Under the pieces are notes generated by a model. That model ran no database searches and had not been told where the DNA came from. It saw only the letters and a list, made by a program, of their open reading frames with translations. From positions 1-9,360 of the forward strand of contig JAUUNJ010000076.1 in the NCBI GenBank assembly GCA_030844625.1: DNA of 9,360 nucleotides, in the 5' to 3' direction. The DNA is from Roseburia sp. (lineage in GTDB: Bacteria > Bacillota > Clostridia > Lachnospirales > Lachnospiraceae). Both the position numbers and the translations under genes were made by a program. How positions within the stretch are numbered: position 1 is the stretch's first letter; each line of letters starts with the position of its first letter. Of the stretch, positions 1-6,267 are shown piece by piece.

Positions 1-577
1 CCTTAAGTTCTATTGCCAGATCCTCAATCTTGGAAGTCGAAATAGGATCGAGAGCTGATGTCGGTTCATCCATAAGTAAAACTTCCGGTTCCACAGCCAG
101 TGCTCTTGCAATACAAAGTCTCTGCTGCTGCCCACCTGACATTGCCAGCGCACTCTTCTTTAAAGAATCCTTAACTTCATCCCAGATCGCCGCCTGCCTT
201 AATGTAGTTTCAACAATTTCATCCAGCTTTGCTTTGGAATGAATTCCATGGGTCCTCGGTCCATAGGCAATATTGTCATAAATGCTCATTGGAAAAAGAT
301 TTGCCTTTTGAAACACCATTCCAACTCTTTTTCTTAAATTATTTACATCAATATCCTTATAGATATCTACCCCGTCAAGCATAATTTTTCCCTCAATGAA
401 ACAATCTGGAATCAAATCATTCATTCTGTTCAGAGATTTCAAAACAGTAGATTTTCCACATCCTGACGGTCCGATAAATGCTGTGATTTCATTTTGGGGA
501 ATGGACAAATTCCCATCCTTTATTGCATGAAAATCTCCATAATAAAGATTCATGTTTTCTATATCAAATTTTCCCAT
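1..577 (-). CDS. pstB: Phosphate ABC transporter ATP-binding protein PstB (C-terminus cut by window edge)
   Basis: Cytoplasmic ATPase of the PstSCAB phosphate importer. 192 codons are visible from ATG at 575-577. Seen: Walker [10 protein letters not shown] (residues 36-44), Q-loop region [11 protein letters not shown] (86-96), signature SGGQQQR (147-153) and Walker [13 protein letters not shown] (167-178). The NRMND run after Walker A and YGPR (105-108) are typical of PstB rather than other ABC ATPases. Family members are about 250 residues, so roughly 60 residues including the H-loop histidine lie beyond base 1. The start codon follows the pstA stop by 5 bases, with AAAGGA (587-592) inside the end of pstA as ribosome binding site, which implies coupled translation. 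The residue before SGGQ is Met where Leu is commoner; this is minor. Assignment is firm; only the missing end is unknown. Confidence 0.96.
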   Translation of the reverse strand, partial: MGKFDIENMNLYYGDFHAIKDGNLSIPQNEITAFIGPSGCGKSTVLKSLNRMNDLIPDCFIEGKIMLDGVDIYKDIDVNNLRKRVGMVFQKANLFPMSIYDNIAYGPRTHGIHSKAKLDEIVETTLRQAAIWDEVKDSLKKSALAMSGGQQQRLCIARALAVEPEVLLMDEPTSALDPISTSKIEDLAIELK

Positions 578-582
578 GTTAA

Positions 583-1467
583 CTATTCCTTTCTGACTCT
601 TTTTGCCAGTAGTCCTGATAGTCCGTTAATAATCAATACAACTGCCAAAAGTATCACTGCCGTGGCATATGCCTGATTTGTATAAAGACCTTCTGACAGC
701 AGGCAATACATATGTACTGCAAGGGTTCTTGTTGAATCCAGTACACCTGAAGGTACTGCCGCCACCGAACCGGCTGTAAATATTAAAGCTGCACTTTCAC
801 CCACAATCCTTCCGATTGCAAGAATGACGCCGGACAAGATTCCGGGAACAGCAGAAGGAAGCACAATTACAAAAATTGTTCTTATTTTTCCAGCTCCCAG
901 ACCAAAACTTCCCTCCCTGAATGAATCGGGAACAGCAATCAGCGCTTCCTCCGTAGTCCTTATGATTGTAGGCAGCACCATAAATGTTAAAGTAAAGACA
1001 CCGGCAATCATCGAATACCCCCAATGAAAAGCAAGAACAAATGCAAGGAATCCGAACAAGCCAAATACAATAGAAGGAATACCGGCGAGAGTCTCTGTTG
1101 TGATTCTTATGACCTTTACAAGTTTAGAACCTCTCCTTGCATATTCCACAAGATATATTGCTGCAGCTATGCCAACAGGAACTGCCAGAACTAATGTAAA
1201 GGCAACTATTATAATTGTATTGATAATAGCCGGTGTCATCGAAACATTGGCAGAATCATATTTCCATGCAAATAAATCTGCATTGATATATGGAATTCCG
1301 TTAATTAATATATATATAACCAGATATACCATCATTGCCACCGTAATTATTGCTGCCAATACAATGAGTATTAGCATTAATAATGAACCCGGTTTTCTAA
1401 GATATTCTTTAACTTTATTATGCAATGTATAGGAATTGTCTGGTTGTCGGATTTTATCCTTTTCCAC
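583..1467 (-). CDS. pstA: Phosphate ABC transporter permease PstA
   Basis: One of the two membrane permease subunits of the phosphate importer. The 294-residue protein has a short basic cytoplasmic N-terminus, a first membrane helix at about residues 29-56, and several further hydrophobic segments (about 82-108, 125-148, 152-170, 208-232, 266-288). The EAA-type cytoplasmic loop that docks on PstB is at about 184-204 ([16 protein letters not shown]...LP), followed by [14 protein letters not shown], a hallmark of PstA/PstC. Length is normal for PstA. The start is GTG at 1465-1467, chosen because AGGAGG (1475-1480) lies 7 bases upstream. The pstC stop is only 2 bases before this start, and pstB follows after 5 bases. 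Order after pstC and before pstB, plus the TAGSVAAVP segment, support PstA rather than a second PstC. Confidence 0.95.
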   Translation of the reverse strand: MEKDKIRQPDNSYTLHNKVKEYLRKPGSLLMLILIVLAAIITVAMMVYLVIYILINGIPYINADLFAWKYDSANVSMTPAIINTIIIVAFTLVLAVPVGIAAAIYLVEYARRGSKLVKVIRITTETLAGIPSIVFGLFGFLAFVLAFHWGYSMIAGVFTLTFMVLPTIIRTTEEALIAVPDSFREGSFGLGAGKIRTIFVIVLPSAVPGILSGVILAIGRIVGESAALIFTAGSVAAVPSGVLDSTRTLAVHMYCLLSEGLYTNQAYATAVILLAVVLIINGLSGLLAKRVRKE

Positions 1468-1469
1468 TG

Positions 1470-2321
1470 TTATGCCTCCTTCCTCCTGTTAACCAACGTA
1501 AAGCAAAGATTGATTATCAGTATGAATACAAACAGTACCACTGCTGTGGCAATTAGAGAATCCCTATGGAGCCCTGATGCATATGCCATCTCCAGAACAA
1601 TATTGGAGGTCAGCGTTCTTGCTCCGTTCAAAATGCTGTCAGGCATAATTGGCTGATTACCGCAGACCATAACTACTGCCATAGTCTCACCAATTGCACG
1701 TCCCATTCCTAAGATGATTCCTGACATAATACCTGATTTTGCTGCCGGAACAACTGTTTTAAAAATACTTCTCTCTTTTGTTGCCCCTAATGCCAGTGCC
1801 CCCTCATAGTAATTTTCAGGAACTGCCACAATGGAAGCCTCTGCTGTATTAATGATTGTTGGCAAAATCATCATGCCCAGAAGAATTGATGCCGTTAAAA
1901 TACCTTTTCCAAAGGTACCAAAAATATTCTGGATTGCCGGCACAATAACTACCATGCCGAAAAAACCGTATATAATTGATGGAATTCCTGCCATTAAATT
2001 AATTATTGGCTTAATTGCTTTATATAATTTCTTCGGACAGTATTTTGCCAGAAAAACTGCAGTGAACAGTCCGATTGGAACACCAATAATCATGGCTCCA
2101 GCAGTAACATAAATACTTCCTATAATCATTGGGCCAATTCCAAAAATCCCCTGTGTAGGTTTCCACACCGTTCCAAAAAGGAATTTTACAGGTCCTATTT
2201 CCTGTATTGCCGGTATTCCGCTGGCAAACATGAATATGCAAATCATTACAACCGCAGCAATTGAAATGCAGGCACATACAAGAAATACAATTTTCATTAA
2301 AACTTCTAATGTTTTATTCAA
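1470..2321 (-). CDS. pstC: Phosphate ABC transporter permease PstC
   Basis: Second permease subunit of the phosphate importer. The 283-residue protein has a membrane helix at about residues 11-33, a periplasm-facing-type loop with FLFGTVWKPTQ (47-57), and then about five more hydrophobic segments. The motif AGIPSIIYGFFG (111-122) and the EAA loop (about 173-192, EGALALGATKERSIFKTVVP) followed by GMGRAIGETMAV (205-216) are characteristic of PstC. FGTVWKP places it as PstC rather than PstA. The start is TTG at 2319-2321, preferred because AAGGAG (2331-2336) is 9 bases upstream, overlapping the pstS stop codon. The in-frame ATG eight codons later (2295-2297) has no comparable site and would shorten the cytoplasmic lead before helix 1. 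The gene is 13 bases after pstS and 2 bases before pstA. Confidence 0.95.
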   Translation of the reverse strand: MNKTLEVLMKIVFLVCACISIAAVVMICIFMFASGIPAIQEIGPVKFLFGTVWKPTQGIFGIGPMIIGSIYVTAGAMIIGVPIGLFTAVFLAKYCPKKLYKAIKPIINLMAGIPSIIYGFFGMVVIVPAIQNIFGTFGKGILTASILLGMMILPTIINTAEASIVAVPENYYEGALALGATKERSIFKTVVPAAKSGIMSGIILGMGRAIGETMAVVMVCGNQPIMPDSILNGARTLTSNIVLEMAYASGLHRDSLIATAVVLFVFILIINLCFTLVNRRKEA

Positions 2322-2334
2322 CTATGTAGTCTCC

Positions 2335-3222
2335 TTATTTAACATCTGACCAATCTGTGATTTCGCCTGTGTAAATCTTCTGAATCTGCTCTGATGTGAG
2401 ATTTGATATATCATTATTTTTATTTACAATTACTGCAATGCCGTCTAATGCAATCTGTTTTGCCACAAGTTCTTTTGCTTCCTCATCCTTAAGTTCTCTT
2501 GAGGACATTCCAATTTCCGTAGCACCTTCAATAGCAGACTGAATACCTGCAGACGAACCTGACTCCTGAATTTCAATTGTCACACCGGAATTAATTGCCT
2601 TATAAGCATCAGCCAACTTGTTCATTAACGGCGCAACCGATGTTGATCCTGCAAGCGTAACCTTACCTTTCTGATCTTTTACATCATACTTTCCTTCCGG
2701 TTCAATGCCAATATACCCCTCTTCATTAACAATCTTCTGACCTTCTTCACTCATAATAAATTTAATAAAGTCTTTATCTAAATCTGTCAGCTTATCTTCC
2801 TTGTAACAAATATTAAAAGGTCTTGATACTTTATAGGTACCTGACTTGACATTTTCTGCTGTAGCATCTGCACCGTCAACCTGAACTGACTTAACAGCCT
2901 CTGAAAGAGAGCCAAGGGATACATAGCCGATTGCTTTATCATTCTGAGATACTGTCTGAAGCATTACCGATGTACTGTTTGTAATCTCTGCCGTCTGCAC
3001 TGTCAAATCGTTTTCTTTTTCATCCATAATTCCCAAAAGTTCAACGAAAGCTCCCCTTGTTCCAGAACCTTCTTCTCTGGAAACAACATTAATGGAACCT
3101 GTAACCTCCTGTTGTGAACCCTCTGACTTTGACGTCTCACCACTTCCGGAACTTCCACAACCTGTAAATGTCAATGTTGTAATAACTACTGCAGACACAA
3201 CTGCTAAAATTTTTTTCCTCAT
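2335..3222 (-). CDS. pstS: Circularly permuted PstS-type phosphate-binding lipoprotein
   Basis: Extracytoplasmic phosphate-binding subunit feeding PstCAB. It has a lipoprotein signal peptide with lipobox FTGC (Cys22), then a Gly/Ser/Glu linker (23-41). The mature domains are in reversed order. Residues 43-173 match the usual second half of PstS: phosphate loop VVSREEGSGTR (46-56), AIGYVSLGSL (97-106), YKVSRPFNICYKED (130-143) and EEGYIGI (167-173), which is normally the C-terminal end. Residues 187-295 match the usual first half: KVTLAGSTSVAPLM, GSSAGI (222-227), IGMSSREL (237-244), ALDGIAVIVN (258-267) and YTGEITDWSDVK, after which a stop follows. A linker of about 14 residues (173-186) joins the old ends. 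Total length, 295, is normal, so neither half is missing. ATG has AAAGGAGA just upstream (about 3227-3234). pstC follows after 13 bases. The position usually holding the phosphate-discriminating Asp of E. coli PstS is Ser241. Confidence 0.93.
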   Translation of the reverse strand: MRKKILAVVSAVVITTLTFTGCGSSGSGETSKSEGSQQEVTGSINVVSREEGSGTRGAFVELLGIMDEKENDLTVQTAEITNSTSVMLQTVSQNDKAIGYVSLGSLSEAVKSVQVDGADATAENVKSGTYKVSRPFNICYKEDKLTDLDKDFIKFIMSEEGQKIVNEEGYIGIEPEGKYDVKDQKGKVTLAGSTSVAPLMNKLADAYKAINSGVTIEIQESGSSAGIQSAIEGATEIGMSSRELKDEEAKELVAKQIALDGIAVIVNKNNDISNLTSEQIQKIYTGEITDWSDVK

Positions 3223-3271
3223 TTTCTTCTCCTTTTAGTCTGTTTATTGTTTTTATTAACCTGATGAGAGT

Positions 3272-3301
3272 TTTATAAAACCTGTTATCTTTATCTGTTA
3301 A
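3272..3301 (-). promoter_or_regulatory. Candidate Pho-type promoter of pstS (TTAACA/ATAACA boxes plus TATAAA)
   Basis: Reading the minus strand, TTAACA (3301-3296) and ATAACA (3288-3283) are followed after 5 bases by TATAAA (3277-3272), about 50 bases before the pstS ATG. The TTAACA form fits the B. subtilis PhoP box TT(A/T/C)ACA, and boxes just upstream of a -10 without a good -35 are what a PhoP-activated promoter looks like. However, the repeat period is 13 rather than about 11 bases and only two boxes are seen. The -10 lies inside a perfect 12-base palindrome, GTTTTATAAAAC (3270-3281). Weak, motif-only support. Confidence 0.3.
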
Positions 3302-3331
3302 AGTTTCTTTTTCTCTTCAGGCTACACATAA

Positions 3332-3358
3332 ATTCTATTTACGTCAGGTAAATTACAA
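3332..3358 (-). promoter_or_regulatory. Alternative candidate promoter overlapping a palindromic operator
   Basis: On the minus strand TTGTAA (3358-3353) and TAGAAT (3337-3332) are separated by 15 bases, shorter than the ideal 17. The spacer is almost exactly filled by the inverted repeat ATTTAC-N5-GTAAAT (3337-3353). A protein bound there would block or remodel polymerase binding, so this could be a regulated promoter. The boxes are imperfect and the call is tentative. Confidence 0.25.
3337..3353. repeat. Inverted repeat ATTTAC-N5-GTAAAT, possible operator
   Basis: Perfect 6-base arms around GTCAG (plus strand), centred about 123 bases upstream of the pstS start. The size and symmetry suit a dimeric DNA-binding regulator. 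It is too short, and lacks a T-tract, to be a terminator. The regulator is unknown. Confidence 0.45.
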
Positions 3359-3384
3359 CATCTGGTTTTTGTTAAATCTACTTT

Positions 3385-3396
3385 AAAAAATTTTTT
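3385..3396. repeat. A6T6 palindrome
   Basis: Six A followed by six T, flanked by further A/T-rich sequence. Such a tract is expected to be narrow-grooved or bent and could act as an upstream activating tract for the pst promoters about 45 to 110 bases downstream. It has no other recognised role. Confidence 0.4.
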
Positions 3397-3459
3397 CAAA
3401 TATTAAATCCTACTATATTAAAATCGGAAAATGTAAGAATAACTGCCTTTCTGTGTCCC

Positions 3460-3476
3460 TGTAATCCTCCATTACA
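3460..3476. repeat. Inverted repeat TGTAAT-N5-ATTACA
   Basis: Perfect 6-base arms around CCTCC (plus strand), 12 bases from the T-tract of the upstream terminator. It has the same 6-5-6 geometry and GTAA/TTAC content as the inverted repeat at 3337-3353, which may make them two sites for one regulator. It also covers the start of a 19-codon open frame. Confidence 0.4.
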
Positions 3477-3487
3477 ATTTCCTGTAC

Positions 3488-3540
3488 AATAAAAAACCTC
3501 CTCCTGACTTTGACTGTTATATCAAAACCAGAAAGAGGTT
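3488..3540 (-). terminator. Rho-independent terminator after the LRR gene
   Basis: On the minus strand AACCTCTTTCTG pairs with CAGGAGGAGGTT to give a 12-base stem (two G-U pairs). The loop can pair further through TTTGA/TCAAA, and the stem is followed by a T6 run and ATT. It begins 43 bases after the stop of the gene ending at 3584, so it ends the yqeY-phosphoesterase-LRR unit and insulates pst. Confidence 0.85.
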
Positions 3541-3583
3541 TATTTATCCCATGCTCCAAAAAAAACGCAGCATTTATCCTTTT

Positions 3584-4525
3584 TTAATCATAAATTATTT
3601 CATATTCACCTTCCGGTGGATATCTTTTAAAGTACGCATCAATTCCTGAATCTTTCTTACAATGAATTTTTATACCCTCCAGACCTTCCTCTGTATCAAA
3701 AATACCTTCCTTCATATATTCTATGGACTCTGGAAAATATATTTCTTCTATATTGCTATCCCCAAACGCCCATGTATCTATTTCTTCCACACCCTGCTGA
3801 ATATGTACTTCTCTGATATTTGAAAAGGAAAAAGCACCACTGTCAATTCTCTTTACTGTATTGGGAATTATAATCTTGTCTGTATTTTGTGCTCTGCCGT
3901 AATCTGCTGACATAGCATTTTCTGCAATGGCAATGACCTCTGATGGTATGGTAAACTCTTTGTCTTTACCTATATATGCAAGTAAAACACCATCTCCGTC
4001 TATGGCAAATCCCTTTTCATCAAACATTCCTATTTCTTCGTAATATTCATTTGTGGAACAGTTATCCTCTACCTGGTCAGCAGCTGCAGTATCATTGGAA
4101 AAATAGTAAAGCTTCTCCCCATTATTATCTGTAGTGTAAAAATACTTGCGCAACTCATATTCAGATAAATCCTGGTTGTCAAACTTTTCTTTAAAATCTT
4201 TTTCCTCATCCACATAATTCATGGAAAATACTTTTTTATCAAACCGTATTACATGATTGCCGATTTCATATGTTCCGGATTTTATTTTTTTTCCTGACAT
4301 ATCTTTTTCTTCATATTTTCCATCCTTTGTAAGAGAAAAAATACTAATCTTATCAATATCTACTTTATACCACTTTCCTGCTAAAGATAATGTTTTATAT
4401 TCGCCCTTAAATGAAAACGCATCCCGCTTCTGACATTTTACAAATACAAACATTAAAATCATTATAATTAATAAAATTATGTCTATTACTATAATTCGTC
4501 TTATTTTTCTTACTCTTATGTTCAT
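3584..4525 (-). CDS. Membrane-anchored BspA-like leucine-rich-repeat protein
   Basis: 313 residues. A basic N-terminus (RVRKIRR) precedes one hydrophobic helix at about residues 11-29; with no signal cleavage site and Lys before Cys31, it reads as an N-terminal membrane anchor rather than a lipoprotein. Residues about 47-96 (LAGKWYKVD...FSLTKDGKY...SGTYEIGNHVIRF) look like the small beta domain often found in clostridial surface proteins that measure G-W...F..DG.Y...GTY. Residues about 190-290 form BspA/LRR_5-type repeats: IPSEVIAIAENAM, IIIPNTVKRIDSGAF, VHIQQGVEEIDTWAF, IYFPESIEYMKEGIF. Such repeats usually mediate protein or surface contacts; the ligand here is unknown. ATG is 4 bases after the phosphoesterase stop and has only a weak, very close AGAG site, so translation probably depends on coupling. 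A terminator follows. Confidence 0.85.
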   Translation of the reverse strand: MNIRVRKIRRIIVIDIILLIIMILMFVFVKCQKRDAFSFKGEYKTLSLAGKWYKVDIDKISIFSLTKDGKYEEKDMSGKKIKSGTYEIGNHVIRFDKKVFSMNYVDEEKDFKEKFDNQDLSEYELRKYFYTTDNNGEKLYYFSNDTAAADQVEDNCSTNEYYEEIGMFDEKGFAIDGDGVLLAYIGKDKEFTIPSEVIAIAENAMSADYGRAQNTDKIIIPNTVKRIDSGAFSFSNIREVHIQQGVEEIDTWAFGDSNIEEIYFPESIEYMKEGIFDTEEGLEGIKIHCKKDSGIDAYFKRYPPEGEYEIIYD

Positions 4526-4529
4526 TTCT

Positions 4530-6227
4530 CTATTTACGTTTTTTCACTTTTATTTTTTTTGTTTTAGACCAGTTTCCGTATACTTTATAACCAAACTGAT
4601 ATGTATATGCTCTTACTTTTACATAATATTTTGTTTTATTTTTCAATTTTGTCAAAGTATAATTGGCGTTCTTGCTGGTTTTAGTCTTTGTCTTCTTTGC
4701 CTTAAATTTACTGCTGGTAGAATATTTAATCTGATACTTATATGCACCCGGTATTTTCTTATATTTGATCTTAACCTTATATTTCTTTGACTTCTTTGAA
4801 ATTTTCTTTATCTTACCAATAGAAGTAATTTTTGTCTTTCCCACTTTCACTGCCGGAATCGGAGTACCTTTCTTTCCGTCTGCATTAAGATATGTGGCAT
4901 ATGCAAGATATTTTCCATTTTTAAAGTCTACACCGGTATAAACTGTGCAATTTTTGTATTTCAGTGCAACTGTACCCTCAGATTTTACACCATTATTTTC
5001 ATCTCTCTTGTCTGAGTTCTCCTCTATCGTTCTAGGTGCTCCCACACTAGAGATATGAACAAGAGTTGCACCTGTCTTATTTGATTTAATATTTCCTATA
5101 TTAAGGTTTGGATTATATTTCTGCTGATCATATGCCCAATGGGAATGCCCACTGAACATTGTCACATTTGGATATTTGTTCAAAAGATTTCTAAATCTTT
5201 TTTCATCGGCACATCCAAATCTGTATGTAAGATCATATGTATATCCACCAGGATTTTTTAAATTTCCAACTGCAGTTGTAACGTCACCATTCTCCGAAGC
5301 AAAATATGTATGGAAGAATAGATATACATTTTTGTTGGCATATGTATTTAAATTCTTTTCCAGCCAGTTTAACTGTTCCTGTGTTACAATATAAGATTTA
5401 TCCGAATAATAATCCCATTTTGTCTGGCTGAAGAAAATAAAAATGTCTCCATTCTTTTCGTAAACAAAATCAACTCCTGTATCATTAATATTCTTAACAT
5501 TCTTATCTGTGTCTTTTTTTGTATTTACATATTTTTTGAAGTCATTAATATTGTAATCGTCATGATTTCCCATACAGGTATAAACAGTCATATTCGGATA
5601 CTTATTCACTGCCGCCTGAAATTTTGTAAATGCACTGGTCTCACTGCTTTTACTTAAATCACCTGTCATTCCCACAAAATCAATGCCCTGATCATTTAAA
5701 AACTTAAGCGCACTGTTAAATGCAGGAACAGAATCATCTGCAGAATAATCTGCATATCTGTTATAATGTACATCACTCAGTACACCAAACTTATAGGATA
5801 ACTGTCCACCGTTAAATTGTTTCGTCTCCGGAATAGCATAAGTATCAACAACCTGTGACTTGTCATTATATAAGAGAAGCTCTTTAGCACCCTCCGGAAT
5901 GGCTGTATATGGTGAAATCACCTGAAATGTAGTTGTAAGATTATCCGTAGTTGTCGCACAGGTTCCCAGTTCCGAATATTCCACTCCATTCAGTTTTAAT
6001 TTTTTTCCTTCACTGTCTCCCCAATAAAGAGAATACGTTCCCGCTTCAGCAGTTGCCACTGTAATTGTTCCATATGCAGATCCAGGATCATTGTTGGCAA
6101 AATTATATGACACATCATATGATAATTCTGTTTCTTCCCCCTGAATATTATCAAGCTGCGGCACCAGGGTAACTACTAAAGTAAGCATCAGTAATAATGC
6201 TATTATTTTATTTCTTGTATTTTTCAT
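4530..6227 (-). CDS. Secreted calcineurin-like metallophosphoesterase with lysine-rich Fn3-like C-terminal module
   Basis: 565 residues. The start at 6225-6227 is set by AAGGAGT (6233-6239), 5 bases upstream; an upstream in-frame ATG would overlap the preceding gene and break the signal peptide. Residues 1-30 are a signal peptide (MKNTRNK plus hydrophobic core). Residues about 32-138 form an N-terminal beta-rich domain. The metallophosphoesterase domain spans about 145-400 and carries the expected dinuclear-metal motifs: SDVH (151-154), GD (189-190), GNHDD (220-224), a lone His in FFHTYF (306) and GHSH (360-363). Residues about 465-565 resemble an Fn3 domain (YKYQIKYSTSSKF, LKNKTKYYVKVRAY, YGNWSKTKKIKVK), extremely rich in Lys, which may bind anionic cell-wall polymers. 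The substrate is unknown: phosphomonoesters, phosphodiesters and nucleotides are all possible. It is 40 bases after yqeY and 4 bases before the LRR gene. Confidence 0.9.
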   Translation of the reverse strand: MKNTRNKIIALLLMLTLVVTLVPQLDNIQGEETELSYDVSYNFANNDPGSAYGTITVATAEAGTYSLYWGDSEGKKLKLNGVEYSELGTCATTTDNLTTTFQVISPYTAIPEGAKELLLYNDKSQVVDTYAIPETKQFNGGQLSYKFGVLSDVHYNRYADYSADDSVPAFNSALKFLNDQGIDFVGMTGDLSKSSETSAFTKFQAAVNKYPNMTVYTCMGNHDDYNINDFKKYVNTKKDTDKNVKNINDTGVDFVYEKNGDIFIFFSQTKWDYYSDKSYIVTQEQLNWLEKNLNTYANKNVYLFFHTYFASENGDVTTAVGNLKNPGGYTYDLTYRFGCADEKRFRNLLNKYPNVTMFSGHSHWAYDQQKYNPNLNIGNIKSNKTGATLVHISSVGAPRTIEENSDKRDENNGVKSEGTVALKYKNCTVYTGVDFKNGKYLAYATYLNADGKKGTPIPAVKVGKTKITSIGKIKKISKKSKKYKVKIKYKKIPGAYKYQIKYSTSSKFKAKKTKTKTSKNANYTLTKLKNKTKYYVKVRAYTYQFGYKVYGNWSKTKKIKVKKRK

Positions 6228-6232
6228 GTTCG

Positions 6233-6239
6233 ACTCCTT
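6233..6239 (-). promoter_or_regulatory. Ribosome binding site deciding the phosphoesterase start
   Basis: AAGGAGT on the minus strand, 5 bases before ATG at 6225-6227. It excludes the longer in-frame start at 6288-6290, which would add 21 polar residues ahead of the signal peptide and overlap the upstream gene. Confidence 0.85.
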
Positions 6240-6267
6240 TACTTTATATGCATAATTTCTAAAATAA

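Larger units (their letters stand above)
3223..3487. promoter_or_regulatory. Leader and regulatory region of the pst operon
   Basis: 265 bases between the upstream terminator and the pstS start, AT-rich and without a convincing gene. It must contain the pst promoter, because a terminator lies upstream and pstS is the first gene of its operon. Visible elements, listed separately, are two perfect 6-5-6 inverted repeats (3460-3476, 3337-3353), a 12-base A6T6 palindrome (3385-3396), TTAACA/ATAACA boxes before a TATAAA (3272-3301), and a 19-codon open frame (3413-3472). No riboswitch, tRNA or known small RNA was recognised. Confidence 0.7.

Noticed and set aside
1100..1432. 110-codon open frame on the plus strand opposite pstA
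   Set aside because: Antisense to membrane-helix codons of a firmly identified gene; its hydrophobic look is a by-product and no ribosome site is present.
2335..3222. PstS order explained by assembly error or a frameshifted fragment
   Set aside because: One open frame contains signal peptide, both halves once each and a proper stop 13 bases before pstC; an assembly join would have to preserve frame and add a plausible linker.
3551..3573. Hairpin ATGCT...AGCAT as a second terminator
   Set aside because: Only five pairs, with the T-run in the loop and none after the stem; the hairpin at 3488-3540 is much better.
4479..4790. 103-codon open frame on the plus strand
   Set aside because: It lies opposite the Lys-rich end of the phosphoesterase; its Phe/Leu/Ile-rich translation is the complement of Lys-rich codons, and it has no ribosome site or family resemblance.
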